Source: Leidyana gryllorum EB-2025a (Eukaryota; Apicomplexa). Taken from it: a stretch of DNA of 47,151 nt. A program made the position numbers and the translations under genes. A model generated the notes under the pieces. The model made no database searches, was not told the DNA's origin, and worked only from the letters and a program-made list of their open reading frames with translations. How positions within the stretch are numbered: the stretch's first letter is position 1; every line of letters starts with the position of its first letter. The stretch covers positions 1 to 47,151 of the forward strand of contig JBLWGC010000071.1 of NCBI GenBank assembly GCA_048772705.1, in the 5' to 3' direction. Of this stretch, positions 20,521 through 29,237 are shown piece by piece.

Positions 20521-20671
20521 CTATCTGAGAGGTGTAATCCTTACACTAGTCGCCCATTTAGCAAACCCCAGTACATCCATTTCTTTTTTACATGGTATGA
20601 CCAATCTCCCAACTGCATCGATCACTTTCACCTGTTTGTGCTCCACTTTGCACAAACGAAGGCACGCAGGA

Positions 20672-20744
20672 AACGGCTAGAGGGACTCGAACCCTCGACC
20701 TTTGCCTTAGGAGGGCAACGCGCTATTCATTGCGCCACAACCGC
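20672..20744 (-). tRNA. tRNA-Arg(CCT)
   Basis: Loop CTCCTAA in TTGCC/GGCAA; start of a four-gene module found inverted at 38.5-39.1 kb. Confidence 0.92.
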
Positions 20745-20834
20745 ATTCGGGACGCATCCAACTTTTGAGTGGGACGGAACCGGCTGCCCTCCTCTTTCAC
20801 CCAACCAGTATCGAGATGACCGAAGCCTATCCAT

Positions 20835-20907
20835 GGTGCGGTGGCCTAATGGATAGGGCATCGGTCTTCGGAACCGGGAGTTGTGGGTTCGAGTCCCATC
20901 CGCATCA
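20835..20907 (+). tRNA. tRNA-Arg(TCG)
   Basis: Loop CTTCGGA; acceptor GGTGCGG/CCGCATC. Confidence 0.92.
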
Positions 20908-21113
20908 TAGCCTCTCACTCGGAAGACGTTCCGTTTCGACCGAGGCAAGCTTGCTAGCGGCATGGGAGCCGCTGCCCCGCATGTCGAGTTGCAGTGCTAG
21001 TGGTATCAGTTTCCTTCGTCCGTGAAAGTGCTCGATTCGATCCCCGTAGGTTGCAGACAGCTGGAAGTAGAAATTGGCCGAGTCTCTCGGGGTGCTGCAG
21101 ATCTCTCGCAATT

Positions 21114-21184
21114 GCACTTGTGGTCTAAGGGTAAGATGCGACCCTTCCAAGGTCGTAACCCGGGTTCGAGTCCCGGCAGGTGCA
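21114..21184 (+). tRNA. tRNA-Gly(TCC)
   Basis: Loop CTTCCAA in CGACC/GGTCG; intact T arm. Confidence 0.95.
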
Positions 21185-21251
21185 GCCGTATGTAGCTCGA
21201 ACGACCTGTCTATAGGTGAAGAGAGGGGACGACTCAATACAATACAACGGT

Positions 21252-21331
21252 TGACAAGAGTGGGATTCGAACCCACGCCCTTTCGGACTGCGGCCTTAAC
21301 ACAGCGCCTTAGACCACTCGGCCATCTTGCC
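21252..21331 (-). tRNA. tRNA-Leu(AAG)
   Basis: 80 nt class II, loop TTAAGGC, B box GGGTTCGAATCC. Confidence 0.93.
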
Positions 21332-21426
21332 GGAGTGCTCTTGGCTCGCCGCTTTACACGTTTTCTGTCTGTGAAGTCTCGAGAACGGAGGACTTTTGGG
21401 GTTGAAGGCCGGAGTATCCACGAGCG

Positions 21427-21498
21427 TCCGAGATAGTATAGTGCTTAGTATTTCCGCCTCTCACTCGGAAGACCCGGGTTCGATTCCCGGTCTCGGAG
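21427..21498 (+). tRNA. tRNA-Asp body with anticodon CTC
   Basis: Body and T arm are those of Asp, but the loop reads CTCTCAC, giving CTC (Glu) in place of GTC. The stem keeps one G-T pair. Confidence 0.7.
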
Positions 21499-21551
21499 AC
21501 ACTTCGTTCTTCCGCTTTAGATTTCGTGGTGCTCACCTGACAAACGCGAGT

Positions 21552-21624
21552 TACAGCCACCGAGGATCGAACTCGGGACCTTCTGCGTGTTAAGCAGACG
21601 TCGTGACCACTAGACCATGGCTGC
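21552..21624 (-). tRNA. tRNA-Val(AAC)
   Basis: Loop TTAACAC, B box GAGTTCGATCC; acceptor pairs with one wobble. Confidence 0.92.
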
Positions 21625-21886
21625 ACGGAAGGTCCCGCAGACCAAGAGGAGTGGTGAGGTTTCACAAAGTAGTGCATTTGGCCATGTTGCCAGCTCGCTT
21701 TCTGTCCCGTCACTCCAACCGTTTGTAGTCTGTTGGGCTGACACGCGGCTCCCACTACGGAAGTTCCAGCTCTGGGAGTAGAGCCACTTCACATGTCAGG
21801 CTATCGGGTTTTGTGCCCTTTGATCCATCGATAGGCTGTCTAACAACGGCTGTCACCACGTACAAAATGCAGCAAGATCATGTTCT

Positions 21887-21957
21887 GCATCTGTGGTCTA
21901 GTGGTAGAATGTCTCGTTGTCATCGACACGACCCGGGTTCGATTCCCGGCAGATGCA
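21887..21957 (+). tRNA. tRNA-Gly body with anticodon GTC
   Basis: Gly-GCC body; loop TTGTCAT gives GTC (Asp), and the stem has one mismatch (TCTCG/CGACA). Confidence 0.7.
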
Positions 21958-22021
21958 GATGAGATAGCACATGGTTGAGTTTCATGCGTCAGTTGTTGTC
22001 TGCCCCTCCAATCACATCGAA

Positions 22022-22103
22022 CGACAACTGCTGGATTTGAACCAGCGCGGGCCAGGCCCAGTAGATTTCAAGTCTACCCCCTTAACCACTCGGGCAAGTT
22101 GCC
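22022..22103 (-). tRNA. tRNA-Ser(TGA)
   Basis: Loop CTTGAAA in GTAGA/TCTAC; class II. Confidence 0.92.
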
Positions 22104-22188
22104 AACTGTCGAATTCGACATGCCGCGAGGAGTGACCAAATGCCCCCATGTTCAGCCTGTCCTGCGGCATTGATAGGTGTCTAAACTG

Positions 22189-22235
22189 ACCTCTCGCGTG
22201 CCAAGTCACCGCTCTACCACTTGAGATAGCCGCCC
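22189..22235 (-). pseudogene. tRNA-Ala(TGC)-like 5' half
   Basis: Acceptor GGGCGGC, D arm and anticodon arm without T arm. Copies at 43599 and 46462. Confidence 0.6.
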
Positions 22236-22321
22236 ACTCGCCAATCCTAGGTGAACTTCCCATCTGAGACCGACTCACAGTTCTCTGGCGCCTCATTCGT
22301 CAGTGCAACTGTTGTGACTCG

Positions 22322-22394
22322 TCCACTGTAGTCTGAGTGGCTAGGATATGCGGCTTTCACCCGCACGATCCGGGTTCAAGTCCCGGCAGTGGAA
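22322..22394 (+). tRNA. tRNA-Glu(TTC)
   Basis: Loop CTTTCAC in TGCGG/CCGCA; T arm CCGGGTTCAAGTCCCGG. Confidence 0.95.
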
Positions 22395-22470
22395 GTCATT
22401 AGAGTACTCGATCAAAGTGCTCTGATAACTTGCGTAAATAGGGACTGATGCGTGATTCCCGGCTTGCATT

Positions 22471-22542
22471 GCCTTCTTAGCTTAGGGGCAGAGCATTTGC
22501 TTAGTAAGCGAAAGGTCGCTGGTTCGATTCCGGCAGAAGGCT
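22471..22542 (+). tRNA. tRNA-Thr(AGT)
   Basis: Loop TTAGTAA; anticodon stem has one G-T pair, T stem one mismatch. Confidence 0.88.
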
Positions 22543-22601
22543 TGACTGCATCGACTGGGAAGCTGCAAAGCTTGGTTTTTCGAGCTCCAATCAGCCTAGC
22601 T

Positions 22602-22676
22602 GAGTCTGTTAGCTCCGTCGGCAGAGGATAAGTCTTTTAGCCACACAGTCGCAGGTTTGGAACCTGCAGTAGTGTG
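22602..22676 (+). pseudogene. Lys/Asn-like decayed tRNA
   Basis: Full-length outline with GCAGGTTTGGAACCTGC T arm, but the anticodon stem does not pair (AAGT/CCAC around CTTTTAG). Relatives at 32640 and 43165. Confidence 0.6.
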
Positions 22677-22754
22677 ACGCACCCACAACCTCAATGCAGA
22701 CTGTGCCCGAGTCTCGGGGTGCCGATCTCGGGGTGGCGAAGCTCTTTCTCAAGT

Positions 22755-22825
22755 GCACTTGTGGTCCAAGGGTAGGATGCGAGCTTCCCATGGTCGAAGC
22801 CCGGGTTCGAGTCCCGGCAGGTGCA
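22755..22825 (+). tRNA. tRNA-Gly(CCC)
   Basis: Loop TTCCCAT; one anticodon stem mismatch compared with 45465. Confidence 0.82.
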
Positions 22826-23111
22826 GCCGATCTCAAGATGGTACGGCTCTCGTCCATCTCTGCAGCGCTCATTCCTGCCCCGACTACGTCTCTGGTGTCT
22901 CGAATAAAAAACCCTTGCCGGGATCAACAACGCTCAATCACCACACACATCCTGTCGCCCCGCGTGTGACTGAACTAATCCGCCTGGCTGGTTCGATGGG
23001 TTACACTACCTACGGCGAAGCAAACGACCACCTATAACCGTGCCTGCTCCAGGATCCAGTACTGGGTTCTGGTCTAATAGTGGTACTGGCCTGGGACGTC
23101 GTTCACACTAA

Positions 23112-23310
23112 CAAGCGGTCGATTCCACAACAAAGACAATGGTTGCGTGGTTGGGAACCCATTGACAATTGTTGCTGAGGTCCTCGTCAACGGAGTCAAT
23201 TACTGACCACCGCATCTGGTGCCACTCATTCGACTACCGGTCAACCGTCTATTTTCACCGTGGGGGCCAACGCGCAGATCAAACTGCGGGTGAAGAAAGA
23301 TCTGGTGAAT
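23112..23310 (+). pseudogene. Intron-less partial copy of the 16.1-16.85 kb gene
   Basis: About 90 percent like exon 1 end plus exon 2 of the spliced gene, joined without the 222 nt intron but with a few bases missing at the joint and an early stop. Ends at CTGGTGAAT, immediately followed by rRNA sequence. Confidence 0.75.
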
Positions 23311-24065
23311 AATGAGAACGTTGATGACCGAAGTGGATAAGGGTTCCGGGAGAACAGCAATTGTCCTCGGCTTAGTCGGCCCTGAAGGAAAAGCTTACTC
23401 CTTCAGAGTGAGGCTTCGCCTCTTGACCTGAAAGGAATGAAAGCCCAAATTCCTTTACTAGTTGGTGGGGTTGTGGTAACACAATTGAACTTGGGTTGCC
23501 AGGAGAAGCCCTAGGGAGCGTTATCTTTGCTCTTTGACAACACCACTCCTTTGAATCGGTTTGTCTGGAGAATAGGAAGAAAAGTTGGCATGGTTTCTTA
23601 CACCTGTTGGAAATTCGGTGCGCTTCTATTGGCCCAAGGGATATTGACTCCACTTTCTAGCCGTACCCTAAACCGCATCAGGTCTCCTAGGTTCGCAGCC
23701 CCTGATCGATAGAATAAGGCGGATGAGGGAAGTCGGAGGAAAAAGGATTGGCTCTCAGGGCCGAGCTTTCAGGGCCTAGTGACAGTTCATCGTTCTCGCT
23801 TTTTCTGGAGTGGGGTGACTCACTCTGGGAGTTGCAACGAGCGGTGGCCTACGCTAGGAGCCTTGGCTATCCTGTTGGCGTTAACCGGCTAACTCAGAAC
23901 TGGTATGGACAGGAATCTGACTGCTTAATTACAACAAAGCATTGCGACAAGCGGCAACGCTTTTTACGCCATGTGATTGCTGCCCAGTGCTCTGAATGTC
24001 ATTGCGATGAAATTCGCCCAAGCGCGGGTAAACGGTGGGAGTAACTGTAACTCAGGGCTCAAAGG
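23311..24065 (+). rRNA. Partial large-subunit (25S/28S) rRNA
   Basis: Recognised by conserved segments of the 3' half: AATGAGAAC..GAAGT, AACAGCA.TTG, GGATTGGCTCT, GAACTGGTA.GGACA, CAAAGCATTGCGA, TGCCCAGTGCTCTGAATGTC, CAAGCGCGGGTAAACGG. Both ends are cut: it begins at the joint with the gene copy and stops within the segment normally read as GGGAGTAACTATGACTCTC, the R1/R2 insertion region. Many variable-region changes; probably a pseudogene or a dispersed fragment, not a working rRNA gene. Confidence 0.88.
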
Positions 24066-24673
24066 CACGTGATTGATAGCATGCAAACACAGGGAAGCGA
24101 AAAGTGGTCGAGCGGAGGGCAGCAAAAGCATGGCTGCCCTCTGCTAAGTTTGTGTGCCGCACACGAGGTGGGCACGCCGCACACTTGGTGGGCCATTTGG
24201 GAAGCTCTTGGGACTGGGAAAGGGGTGTGTACGCTGTGTACAGTCTGTATCCAGGACTTGGGAAACATGATTTGGGGCGGCAATCCTAATGGTGTGTGAG
24301 TCCCATAGCAGTGCTTTGGTCGCACACAAAATTCCATTGGAGGTGTGTATGGAACGGGTTGGGGCTTGGAAAGGGCATGTCTTGGGTCAGAGGAAGTGTG
24401 TGGGGCGGCAACCCAGAGGGTGCAGGGGTGTCCCGAAAACCGTGGAAGACTTCCGGCCCGCAATTTTGGGACGCAAACACGCGTCGGTTCCGGTGGTGAA
24501 TTTGGAGGGGTCGGTTTCTCCGGATCCATGGAAGGGATTGGGGCGGCTCCGAAGGGGCACTCTATTCTAACCTTCTAGCGTCGTATTATGCGCGAGGTGA
24601 GGAGCAACTCCACCGATTTTCGTGTGCGACCATTTTTTCTACACAGCGCGTGTTCGAAAAAAGGTGCACACAC
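24066..24673. other. Unassigned insert between two LSU rRNA sites
   Basis: 608 bp, GC-rich with an internal repeated word GGGGCGGCAA (24274 and 24395). No ORF with recognisable homology and no tRNA. It lies between two copies of the rRNA segment GGGAGTAACT. Confidence 0.5.
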
Positions 24674-24705
24674 GGCGGGAGTAACTCAAACTAAGGGCCT
24701 TAAGG
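24674..24705 (+). repeat. Second short LSU rRNA site copy
   Basis: GGCGGGAGTAACT followed, after an altered stretch, by CCTTAAGG, matching the universal LSU segment around the R2 cleavage site. Confidence 0.65.
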
Positions 24706-24777
24706 CTCGGTTGTGAGGAAGCAAGCAGCACGAAAAAGAGAGCACACGGTGGTCTAGCTAATGAAACTTAACTAAAC

Positions 24778-25014
24778 TTAGGCTTCCTCCTCGATGGAGG
24801 CAGCCAGCGAAGAGAGCGAAGGAGGCGGCGTCGGATCTTCAATGATTTTCGGCTTCAGATATAGGCACATGTAGATGGGGTACTCCCCAAGCGCATCCGG
24901 CTTGTAAAAGTAGTACTCGGGGGAGTGACAGGTGTTGTGCCTGTGCTCCTCCGAGCCGCAGGAGCCGAACCAGATGCACTTGAGGTATGCCTGTCGTTTG
25001 CCGGTGACCTTCAT
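24778..25014 (-). CDS. Hypothetical 78-residue protein
   Basis: Starts MKVTGKRQAYLKCIWFGSCG; contains four to five Cys and two His in the first 40 residues, an aromatic run (PEYYFYKP) and a Pro/Ser/Glu-rich tail. The ATG at 25014 is preferred because residues upstream of it look random. No family recognised. It is the only protein-like ORF inside the tRNA array. Confidence 0.5.
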   Translation of the reverse strand: MKVTGKRQAYLKCIWFGSCGSEEHRHNTCHSPEYYFYKPDALGEYPIYMCLYLKPKIIEDPTPPPSLSSLAASIEEEA

Positions 25015-25133
25015 CCTTGTTGCTGATTGTAAGTGTTGGAGTGGTTGTTGTGAGTGAATGCGGGTGTGTTGTTGATGGAGCATCCCCGCGCACCCTATTG
25101 ACAGGAGGAGATGCATCGAGAGCGGTTTCACTA

Positions 25134-25206
25134 GGGAGTGTAGCCCAATCGGTAGCGCGTAGGTCTCATAATCCTAAAGTCGAGAGTTAGATCCTCTCCA
25201 CTCCCA
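25134..25206 (+). tRNA. Elongator tRNA-Met(CAT)
   Basis: Loop CTCATAA in TAGGT/TCCTA; acceptor GGGAGTG/CACTCCC. B box altered (AGTTAGATCC). Upstream spacer is repeated at 37.36 kb. Confidence 0.85.
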
Positions 25207-25271
25207 CGGTCGGAATCGAAGCCGCCGACAAACTCATCATGCTATCATTTTGCAGTCGGATACAACAAAGC

Positions 25272-25343
25272 GGGCTGTTCTGGGAGTGGAACCCAGGACT
25301 TCTTCCGCCCGACGGAAGAATCATACCACTAGACCATACAGCC
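25272..25343 (-). tRNA. tRNA-Pro(CGG), B box altered
   Basis: Loop GTCGGGC; B box reads GGTTCCACTCC and one acceptor mismatch. Confidence 0.7.
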
Positions 25344-25430
25344 GGCTGTCGTTCGTGCAACCCGCTGAAGACAGTTTAAAAGTGATCATACGATGTTGAG
25401 AACAAAAAAATGCGACGGGGTCTGCACAAC

Positions 25431-25503
25431 GGGCGACTAGCTCAGATGGTAGAGGGCTCGCTTTGCATGCGAGAGGTACTTGGATCGATGCCCAGGTCGT
25501 CCA
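25431..25503 (+). tRNA. tRNA-Ala(TGC)
   Basis: Loop TTTGCAT in CTCGC/GCGAG; T stem has one mismatch. Confidence 0.88.
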
Positions 25504-25555
25504 AACTTCGTACAGCCCGCTTTCGTCCCACTCAACAGTCGGGTGCGTCCCGAAT

Positions 25556-25628
25556 GCGGTTGTGGCGCAATTGATAACGCGTTGCCCTCCTAAGGCAAAG
25601 GTTGAGGGTCCGAGTCCCTCCAGCCGTT
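25556..25628 (+). tRNA. tRNA-Arg(CCT)
   Basis: Loop CTCCTAA; B box GGTCCGAGTCC has one change from the 39071 copy. Confidence 0.85.
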
Positions 25629-25743
25629 TCCTGCGTGCCTTCGTTTGTGCACAGTGGAGCACAAACTGGTGAAGGTGATCGATGCAGCTGGGAGATTGGT
25701 CATACCATGTAAAAAGAAGTGGATGTACTGGGGTTTGCTGAAT

Positions 25744-25816
25744 GGGCGACTAGCTCAAATGGTAGAGCGCTCGCTTAGCATGCGAGAGGTACTGGGATCG
25801 ATGCCCAGGTCGTCCA
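25744..25816 (+). tRNA. tRNA-Ala(AGC)
   Basis: Loop TTAGCAT, all stems paired. Confidence 0.95.
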
Positions 25817-25829
25817 AAGTACGTACGGC

Positions 25830-25889
25830 AGCACGTGGCGGGAGCCAAACCCAACCTCACATCTTTGAAGGGTCGCACACCACAAGTGC
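25830..25889 (-). pseudogene. tRNA-Gly-derived remnant, CTTCAAA loop type
   Basis: Always 15 bp after a tRNA-Ala(AGC): same Ala plus Gly-remnant plus Asn order at 35.6 and 39.3 kb. Confidence 0.65.
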
Positions 25890-25926
25890 CACTGCGAGAG
25901 CAGACTGTCTAGGGTGCCTCTTAAAC

Positions 25927-25999
25927 CGGTCCTGGCAGGTTTCGAACCTGCGACTTTGTGGTTAACAGCCACACGCTCTGCCGACTGAGCTACAAGACC
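25927..25999 (-). tRNA. tRNA-Asn(GTT)
   Basis: Loop CTGTTAA; T arm GCAGGTTCGAAACCTGC perfect. Confidence 0.92.
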
Positions 26000-26116
26000 C
26001 AGCTACAATGGTTCAGAGGTTAGTATAGAGATCCTCCTTTTTCTACAACAGGATTCTGCAACCACGTCTTGTCAAGAGGGTACGGCTCTCGGCTAAAGCT
26101 GCAGCTGAGGAAGTTG

Positions 26117-26189
26117 TCCACTGTAGTCTAAGTGGCTAGGATATGCGGCTCTCACCCGCACGATCCGGGTTCAAGTCCCGGCAGTGGAA
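26117..26189 (+). tRNA. tRNA-Glu(CTC)
   Basis: Loop CTCTCAC; first gene of the Glu-Lys-His'-Arg-Pro module repeated at 30.19-30.9 kb. Confidence 0.95.
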
Positions 26190-26238
26190 ATCCAGCAGAG
26201 TGTGGTTGTAGGTAACGGCTTCCAGAGACATTGATTTG

Positions 26239-26311
26239 CACCGCCCGCGGGGCTCGAACCCGCGACTGCAAGATTAAGAGTCTTGCGCTCTACCGACTGA
26301 GCTAGGGCGGC
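26239..26311 (-). tRNA. tRNA-Lys(CTT)
   Basis: Loop CTCTTAA in CAAGA/TCTTG; T arm GCGGGTTCGAGCCCCGC. Confidence 0.95.
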
Positions 26312-26384
26312 AGGAATGCAAGGACACAAAACCCGATGGCCCGACATCTTAAGTGGCTTTGGTACCCACCAGCCTCTTGAAGAT

Positions 26385-26458
26385 TGTCCGGGTCGTCTAG
26401 GTGCTTTCAACAGCAAGTTGTGGCCGTGCATACCCAGGCCCGAATCCTGGCTTGGATA
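26385..26458 (+). pseudogene. tRNA-His(GTG), decayed
   Basis: Anticodon loop TTGTGGC kept; acceptor, D arm and B box damaged relative to 42895. Confidence 0.7.
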
Positions 26459-26579
26459 GTATGTCCCCGATGTCTCGAATGGGAGATGTGGGTGAAGCGT
26501 GTCCACACCCACCATCGGGCGTAGCTGCCCATCTCCTGTCTTTATCGCTACACACTCCCATTTGACGGCTCCGCTAGTC

Positions 26580-26652
26580 GGCGCTATGGCCTAATGGATA
26601 TGGCATCGGTCTACGGAACCGGGGATTCTGGGTTCGAGTCCCAGTAGCGTCT
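26580..26652 (+). tRNA. tRNA-Arg(ACG)
   Basis: Loop CTACGGA; acceptor GGCGCTA/TAGCGTC. Confidence 0.92.
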
Positions 26653-26698
26653 GGGTGGATGGCCGGGTTGCAGCCTGTTGAGTTAACAACTATCAGAC

Positions 26699-26770
26699 GG
26701 GCTGTTCTGGGAATCGAACCCAGGACTCCTTCCACCCTAAGGAAAGATCATACCACTAGACCAAACAGCC
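26699..26770 (-). tRNA. tRNA-Pro(AGG)
   Basis: Loop TTAGGGT; intact T arm CTGGGTTCGATTCCCAG. Confidence 0.9.
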
Positions 26771-26858
26771 GCCTGTCGGTCGTGCAAACCGCTGAGTACA
26801 GTTGAGAGGGTGGTTATACTATGTTGAGAACCAACACATGCGATGGGGTCTGCGCAAC

Positions 26859-26931
26859 GGGCGACTAGCTCAGATGGTAGAGCGCTCGCTTTGCATGCGA
26901 GAGGTACTGGGATCGATACCCAGGTTGTCCA
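26859..26931 (+). tRNA. tRNA-Ala(TGC)
   Basis: Loop TTTGCAT; acceptor has one G-T pair. Confidence 0.93.
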
Positions 26932-27008
26932 AACTCAGTAGGCCGGCACCTGCCGGTGGTTAGATACAGAGTTGCGACCTCTAAGAGAGAGTTGGACATC
27001 GCAGCTCC

Positions 27009-27081
27009 CGGTACTGCCAGGCTTCGAAACTGCGACTTTGTGGTGAACAGCTACACGCTTTGCCGACTGAGCTACAAGACC
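27009..27081 (-). tRNA. tRNA-Asn(GTT), partly decayed
   Basis: Loop CTGTTCA; T stem broken (GCAG/CTGC with an inserted change) and acceptor imperfect. Confidence 0.6.
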
Positions 27082-27235
27082 CAGTTGCAATGTTCTTTTG
27101 AGCGAGGAGAAATCATACCTTCAGACCAAACAGCCCCCTGGTCGGCCTGCCCAGCTACGGCACTCATAGGTGTCAAATCGATCCGCATCTCAAGAACCAC
27201 ATTTCCGCTTCCTGCATGATATCCGACGCTGGAGT

Positions 27236-27290
27236 AGTGGAACTCAGTGCGAGAGTGTTGGGCTTATGACTGCAGTGTCCGAGGTCTCCC
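27236..27290 (+). pseudogene. Initiator tRNA-Met-like remnant
   Basis: GAGAGTGTTGGGCTTATGAC resembles the D and anticodon arms of the initiator gene; no T arm. Confidence 0.5.
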
Positions 27291-27407
27291 GCAACACGGG
27301 TCTCTACTGATCTCTGAAATATTTCAAGTGGCTCCTGTATATAGCGCGCAGCGTAGAGCGTTGGATTTGGGTCGGACAAAGCAGTTGCGCTTTTTCCCGA
27401 ATGCTAC

Positions 27408-27489
27408 CGACAGGGGTGAGATTCGAACTCACGCGGGTGAAACCCAACGGCTTAGCAGGCCGCCGCCTTAACCACTCGGCCACCTTGCC
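27408..27489 (-). tRNA. tRNA-Ser(GCT)
   Basis: Loop CTGCTAA; intact B box. Confidence 0.92.
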
Positions 27490-27655
27490 GAGAGTGGAAC
27501 GGGCTACGCCTTCCACCGGGAATCTCGTGCGAATTGGTAGTGCCCCTTCTCCGTTCTCAAAGGTCTGAGCGGCCGCTTCAATCCCAGTCATGGGGTTTTG
27601 CTGAACACATCAGTCGGCTCCTTTGGCTAGTGACTGTTCACCTCAACTCTGAAGC

Positions 27656-27729
27656 GGTCGCGTATTTCAGGCGGCCAGAGCGTGAGCCTAATGAGTTCTG
27701 AGTCCGCGGTTGGAGCCCGTGCGTGACCA
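27656..27729 (+). pseudogene. tRNA-Ile(AAT), decayed
   Basis: Loop CTAATGA, D arm TATTTCAGG and B box GGTTGGAGCCC differ from the intact copies at 28806 and 37643. Confidence 0.7.
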
Positions 27730-27829
27730 AGTGAGTGCATCTCCTATACAGCTTCGCCCTGTACCCGGGGAAGGCCCAAGATTCAACGATCAATACGAAT
27801 GGAATTTGTTACTAAGTCCGAGCTTCGTC

Positions 27830-27895
27830 GCCGGCCCAAGTCCGTCGATAGAGCGCAAGACTTTTGATGGGAGACCGCAGGTTCGGGCAGCGCGA
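27830..27895 (+). pseudogene. tRNA-Lys remnant
   Basis: Same decayed form as 18664, in the same order after an Ile gene or spacer. Confidence 0.6.
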
Positions 27896-27963
27896 GAAGT
27901 CCGAGTCGAGCTTGCTGAACCGTATGTGACGGCACTGGGCGCAAGATGCCCAGTTGGACAGGT

Positions 27964-27996
27964 GGCAACTTGCCCGAGTGGTTAGGGGGTAGACTC
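27964..27996 (+). pseudogene. tRNA-Ser 5' part, fused
   Basis: Acceptor, D arm and start of anticodon arm of Ser, fused head-to-head inside the anticodon arm to an Asn fragment. Confidence 0.75.
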
Positions 27997-28017
27997 TGCC
28001 GACTGAGCTACCAGACC
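27995..28017 (-). pseudogene. tRNA-Asn 5' part, fused
   Basis: Acceptor and D arm of Asn on the opposite strand, joined to the Ser fragment through a shared CT. Confidence 0.75.
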
Positions 28018-28158
28018 CAGTTGCAATGTTCTTTTAAGCGAGGAAAAATCATACCTTCAGACCAAACAGTCTCCTGGTCGGCCTGCCCGGCTAGGGCACT
28101 CATAGCTGTCAAATGCTGGACTACTCGGCGGTCGCGTTCGGCTGTCATTGGGTTGATT

Positions 28159-28232
28159 TGCTCCCCGGGGGGATCGAACCCTCGACCTTCGGCACATAAG
28201 GCCGATGCTCTAACCAGCTGAGCTAGGGGAGC
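28159..28232 (-). tRNA. tRNA-Ile(TAT), no intron
   Basis: Loop CTTATGT in TCGGC/GCCGA; perfect acceptor GCTCCCC/GGGGAGC. Many eukaryotes have an intron here; this copy has none. Confidence 0.9.
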
Positions 28233-28357
28233 GATCACCGCCGTTCCACCGCGTAACTCACATTCGATTCTATCTCAGTCAGAATGCCCCGGCCTCGTGC
28301 CGACCAAGCTTGTCAGCGTCTCTGCTAATTTGCCACGGCGGTTTGAGGCGTGCCTCC

Positions 28358-28428
28358 TGCGTCTATCGGGAATCGAACCTGGATCGTCTCGGTGGCAACG
28401 ACACATTCTACCACAAGACCACAGATGC
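28358..28428 (-). tRNA. tRNA-Gly(GCC), weak
   Basis: Loop TTGCCAC; mismatches in anticodon stem, T stem and acceptor. Confidence 0.6.
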
Positions 28429-28524
28429 ACAACTCGTTGTTGTTTAAGCTCGTGCACAATACCGGCCGTTTTGCTTCAGAAGAGAAGACAGAATCGAGTT
28501 GAGCGAGTATGACGGGTAGTTTGT

Positions 28525-28596
28525 GGGTACGTAGCTCAGTGGTAGAGCAGCTGACTGCAGATCAGCAAGTCCGTGGTTCAACTCCGCGCGTGCCCT
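28525..28596 (+). tRNA. tRNA-Cys(GCA)
   Basis: Loop CTGCAGA in GCTGA/TCAGC; acceptor GGGTACG/CGTGCCC. Confidence 0.92.
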
Positions 28597-28667
28597 GAAG
28601 ATGGTTTGGATCGATCGGAGATGTTGGACCACAAGGCAATGAGTCTGGAGCGGGAGATGATTTTGGG

Positions 28668-28712
28668 CCCATGGCGGAACGTAGCGCGTCTGACTCCTGC
28701 TTAGAAAATTGG
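28668..28712 (+). pseudogene. tRNA-Trp-like 5' half
   Basis: CATGGCGGAACGTAGCGCG followed by TCTGACTCC resembles eukaryotic tRNA-Trp, but the loop (CTCCTGC) and the rest are lost. Closest thing to Trp in the window. Confidence 0.5.
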
Positions 28713-28805
28713 GTGCTGTCCGCCAGTGTCTAAATGGCTCTGATGTTTGATTCCAGCTCTGGGGGATCCAGCATCCGGGTCGGTGCCATCTGTCGTTGCA
28801 GAAGT

Positions 28806-28879
28806 GGTCGCGTAGCTCAGTCGGTTAGAGCGTGAGCCTAATAAGTTCAAGGTCCCCGGTTCGAGCCCGGGCGTGACCA
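28806..28879 (+). tRNA. tRNA-Ile(AAT)
   Basis: Loop CTAATAA; T arm CCCGGTTCGAGCCCGGG. Confidence 0.92.
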
Positions 28880-28980
28880 AGTGAGGGGATCTCTGCTAAA
28901 GAGTCGCCCCGGACGCGAGGAAGCCACAACATTCTGCGACTAATACGAAAGGAACTTGTTACCAAGTCCGAGGTTCCCTG

Positions 28981-29024
28981 CCGCGCCAGCTCCGTCGCTA
29001 GAGCGCAAGACTTTCAATGGTGGA
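28981..29024 (+). pseudogene. tRNA-Lys remnant
   Basis: CCGCGCCAGCTCCGTCGCTA with GCGCAAGACT only; T arm gone. Confidence 0.55.
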
Positions 29025-29091
29025 GAGTCCTAGTCAAACTTGCTGAACCGTATGTGGAGCCACTGGCCGCAAAATGCCGAGTTGAACAGGT

Positions 29092-29173
29092 GGCAACTTG
29101 CCCGAGTGGTTAAGGGGGTAGACTAGAAATCTACTGGGCCTGGCCCGCGCTGGTTCAAATCCAGCATTTGTCG
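29092..29173 (+). tRNA. tRNA-Ser(AGA)
   Basis: Loop CTAGAAA; one acceptor mismatch (ATTTGTC). Confidence 0.9.
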
Positions 29174-29237
29174 TGCAATGTGGTGGAAATGATGCAATTC
29201 CCAGCATCGAAAACTCATATGGGTCGAGACAGGGAAT

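Noticed and set aside
20905-21276. Long ORFs in the tRNA array with peptides such as AGTRTRVTTLEGS or GIEPATFRLLSECSAPKL
   Set aside because: These are translations of tRNA genes and their B boxes, a well-known source of false proteins. The peptides recur wherever the same tRNA does.
23311-24065. Protein-coding gene on either strand (ORFs of 60-98 codons)
   Set aside because: Conserved rRNA segments explain the sequence; the ORFs show no protein homology.
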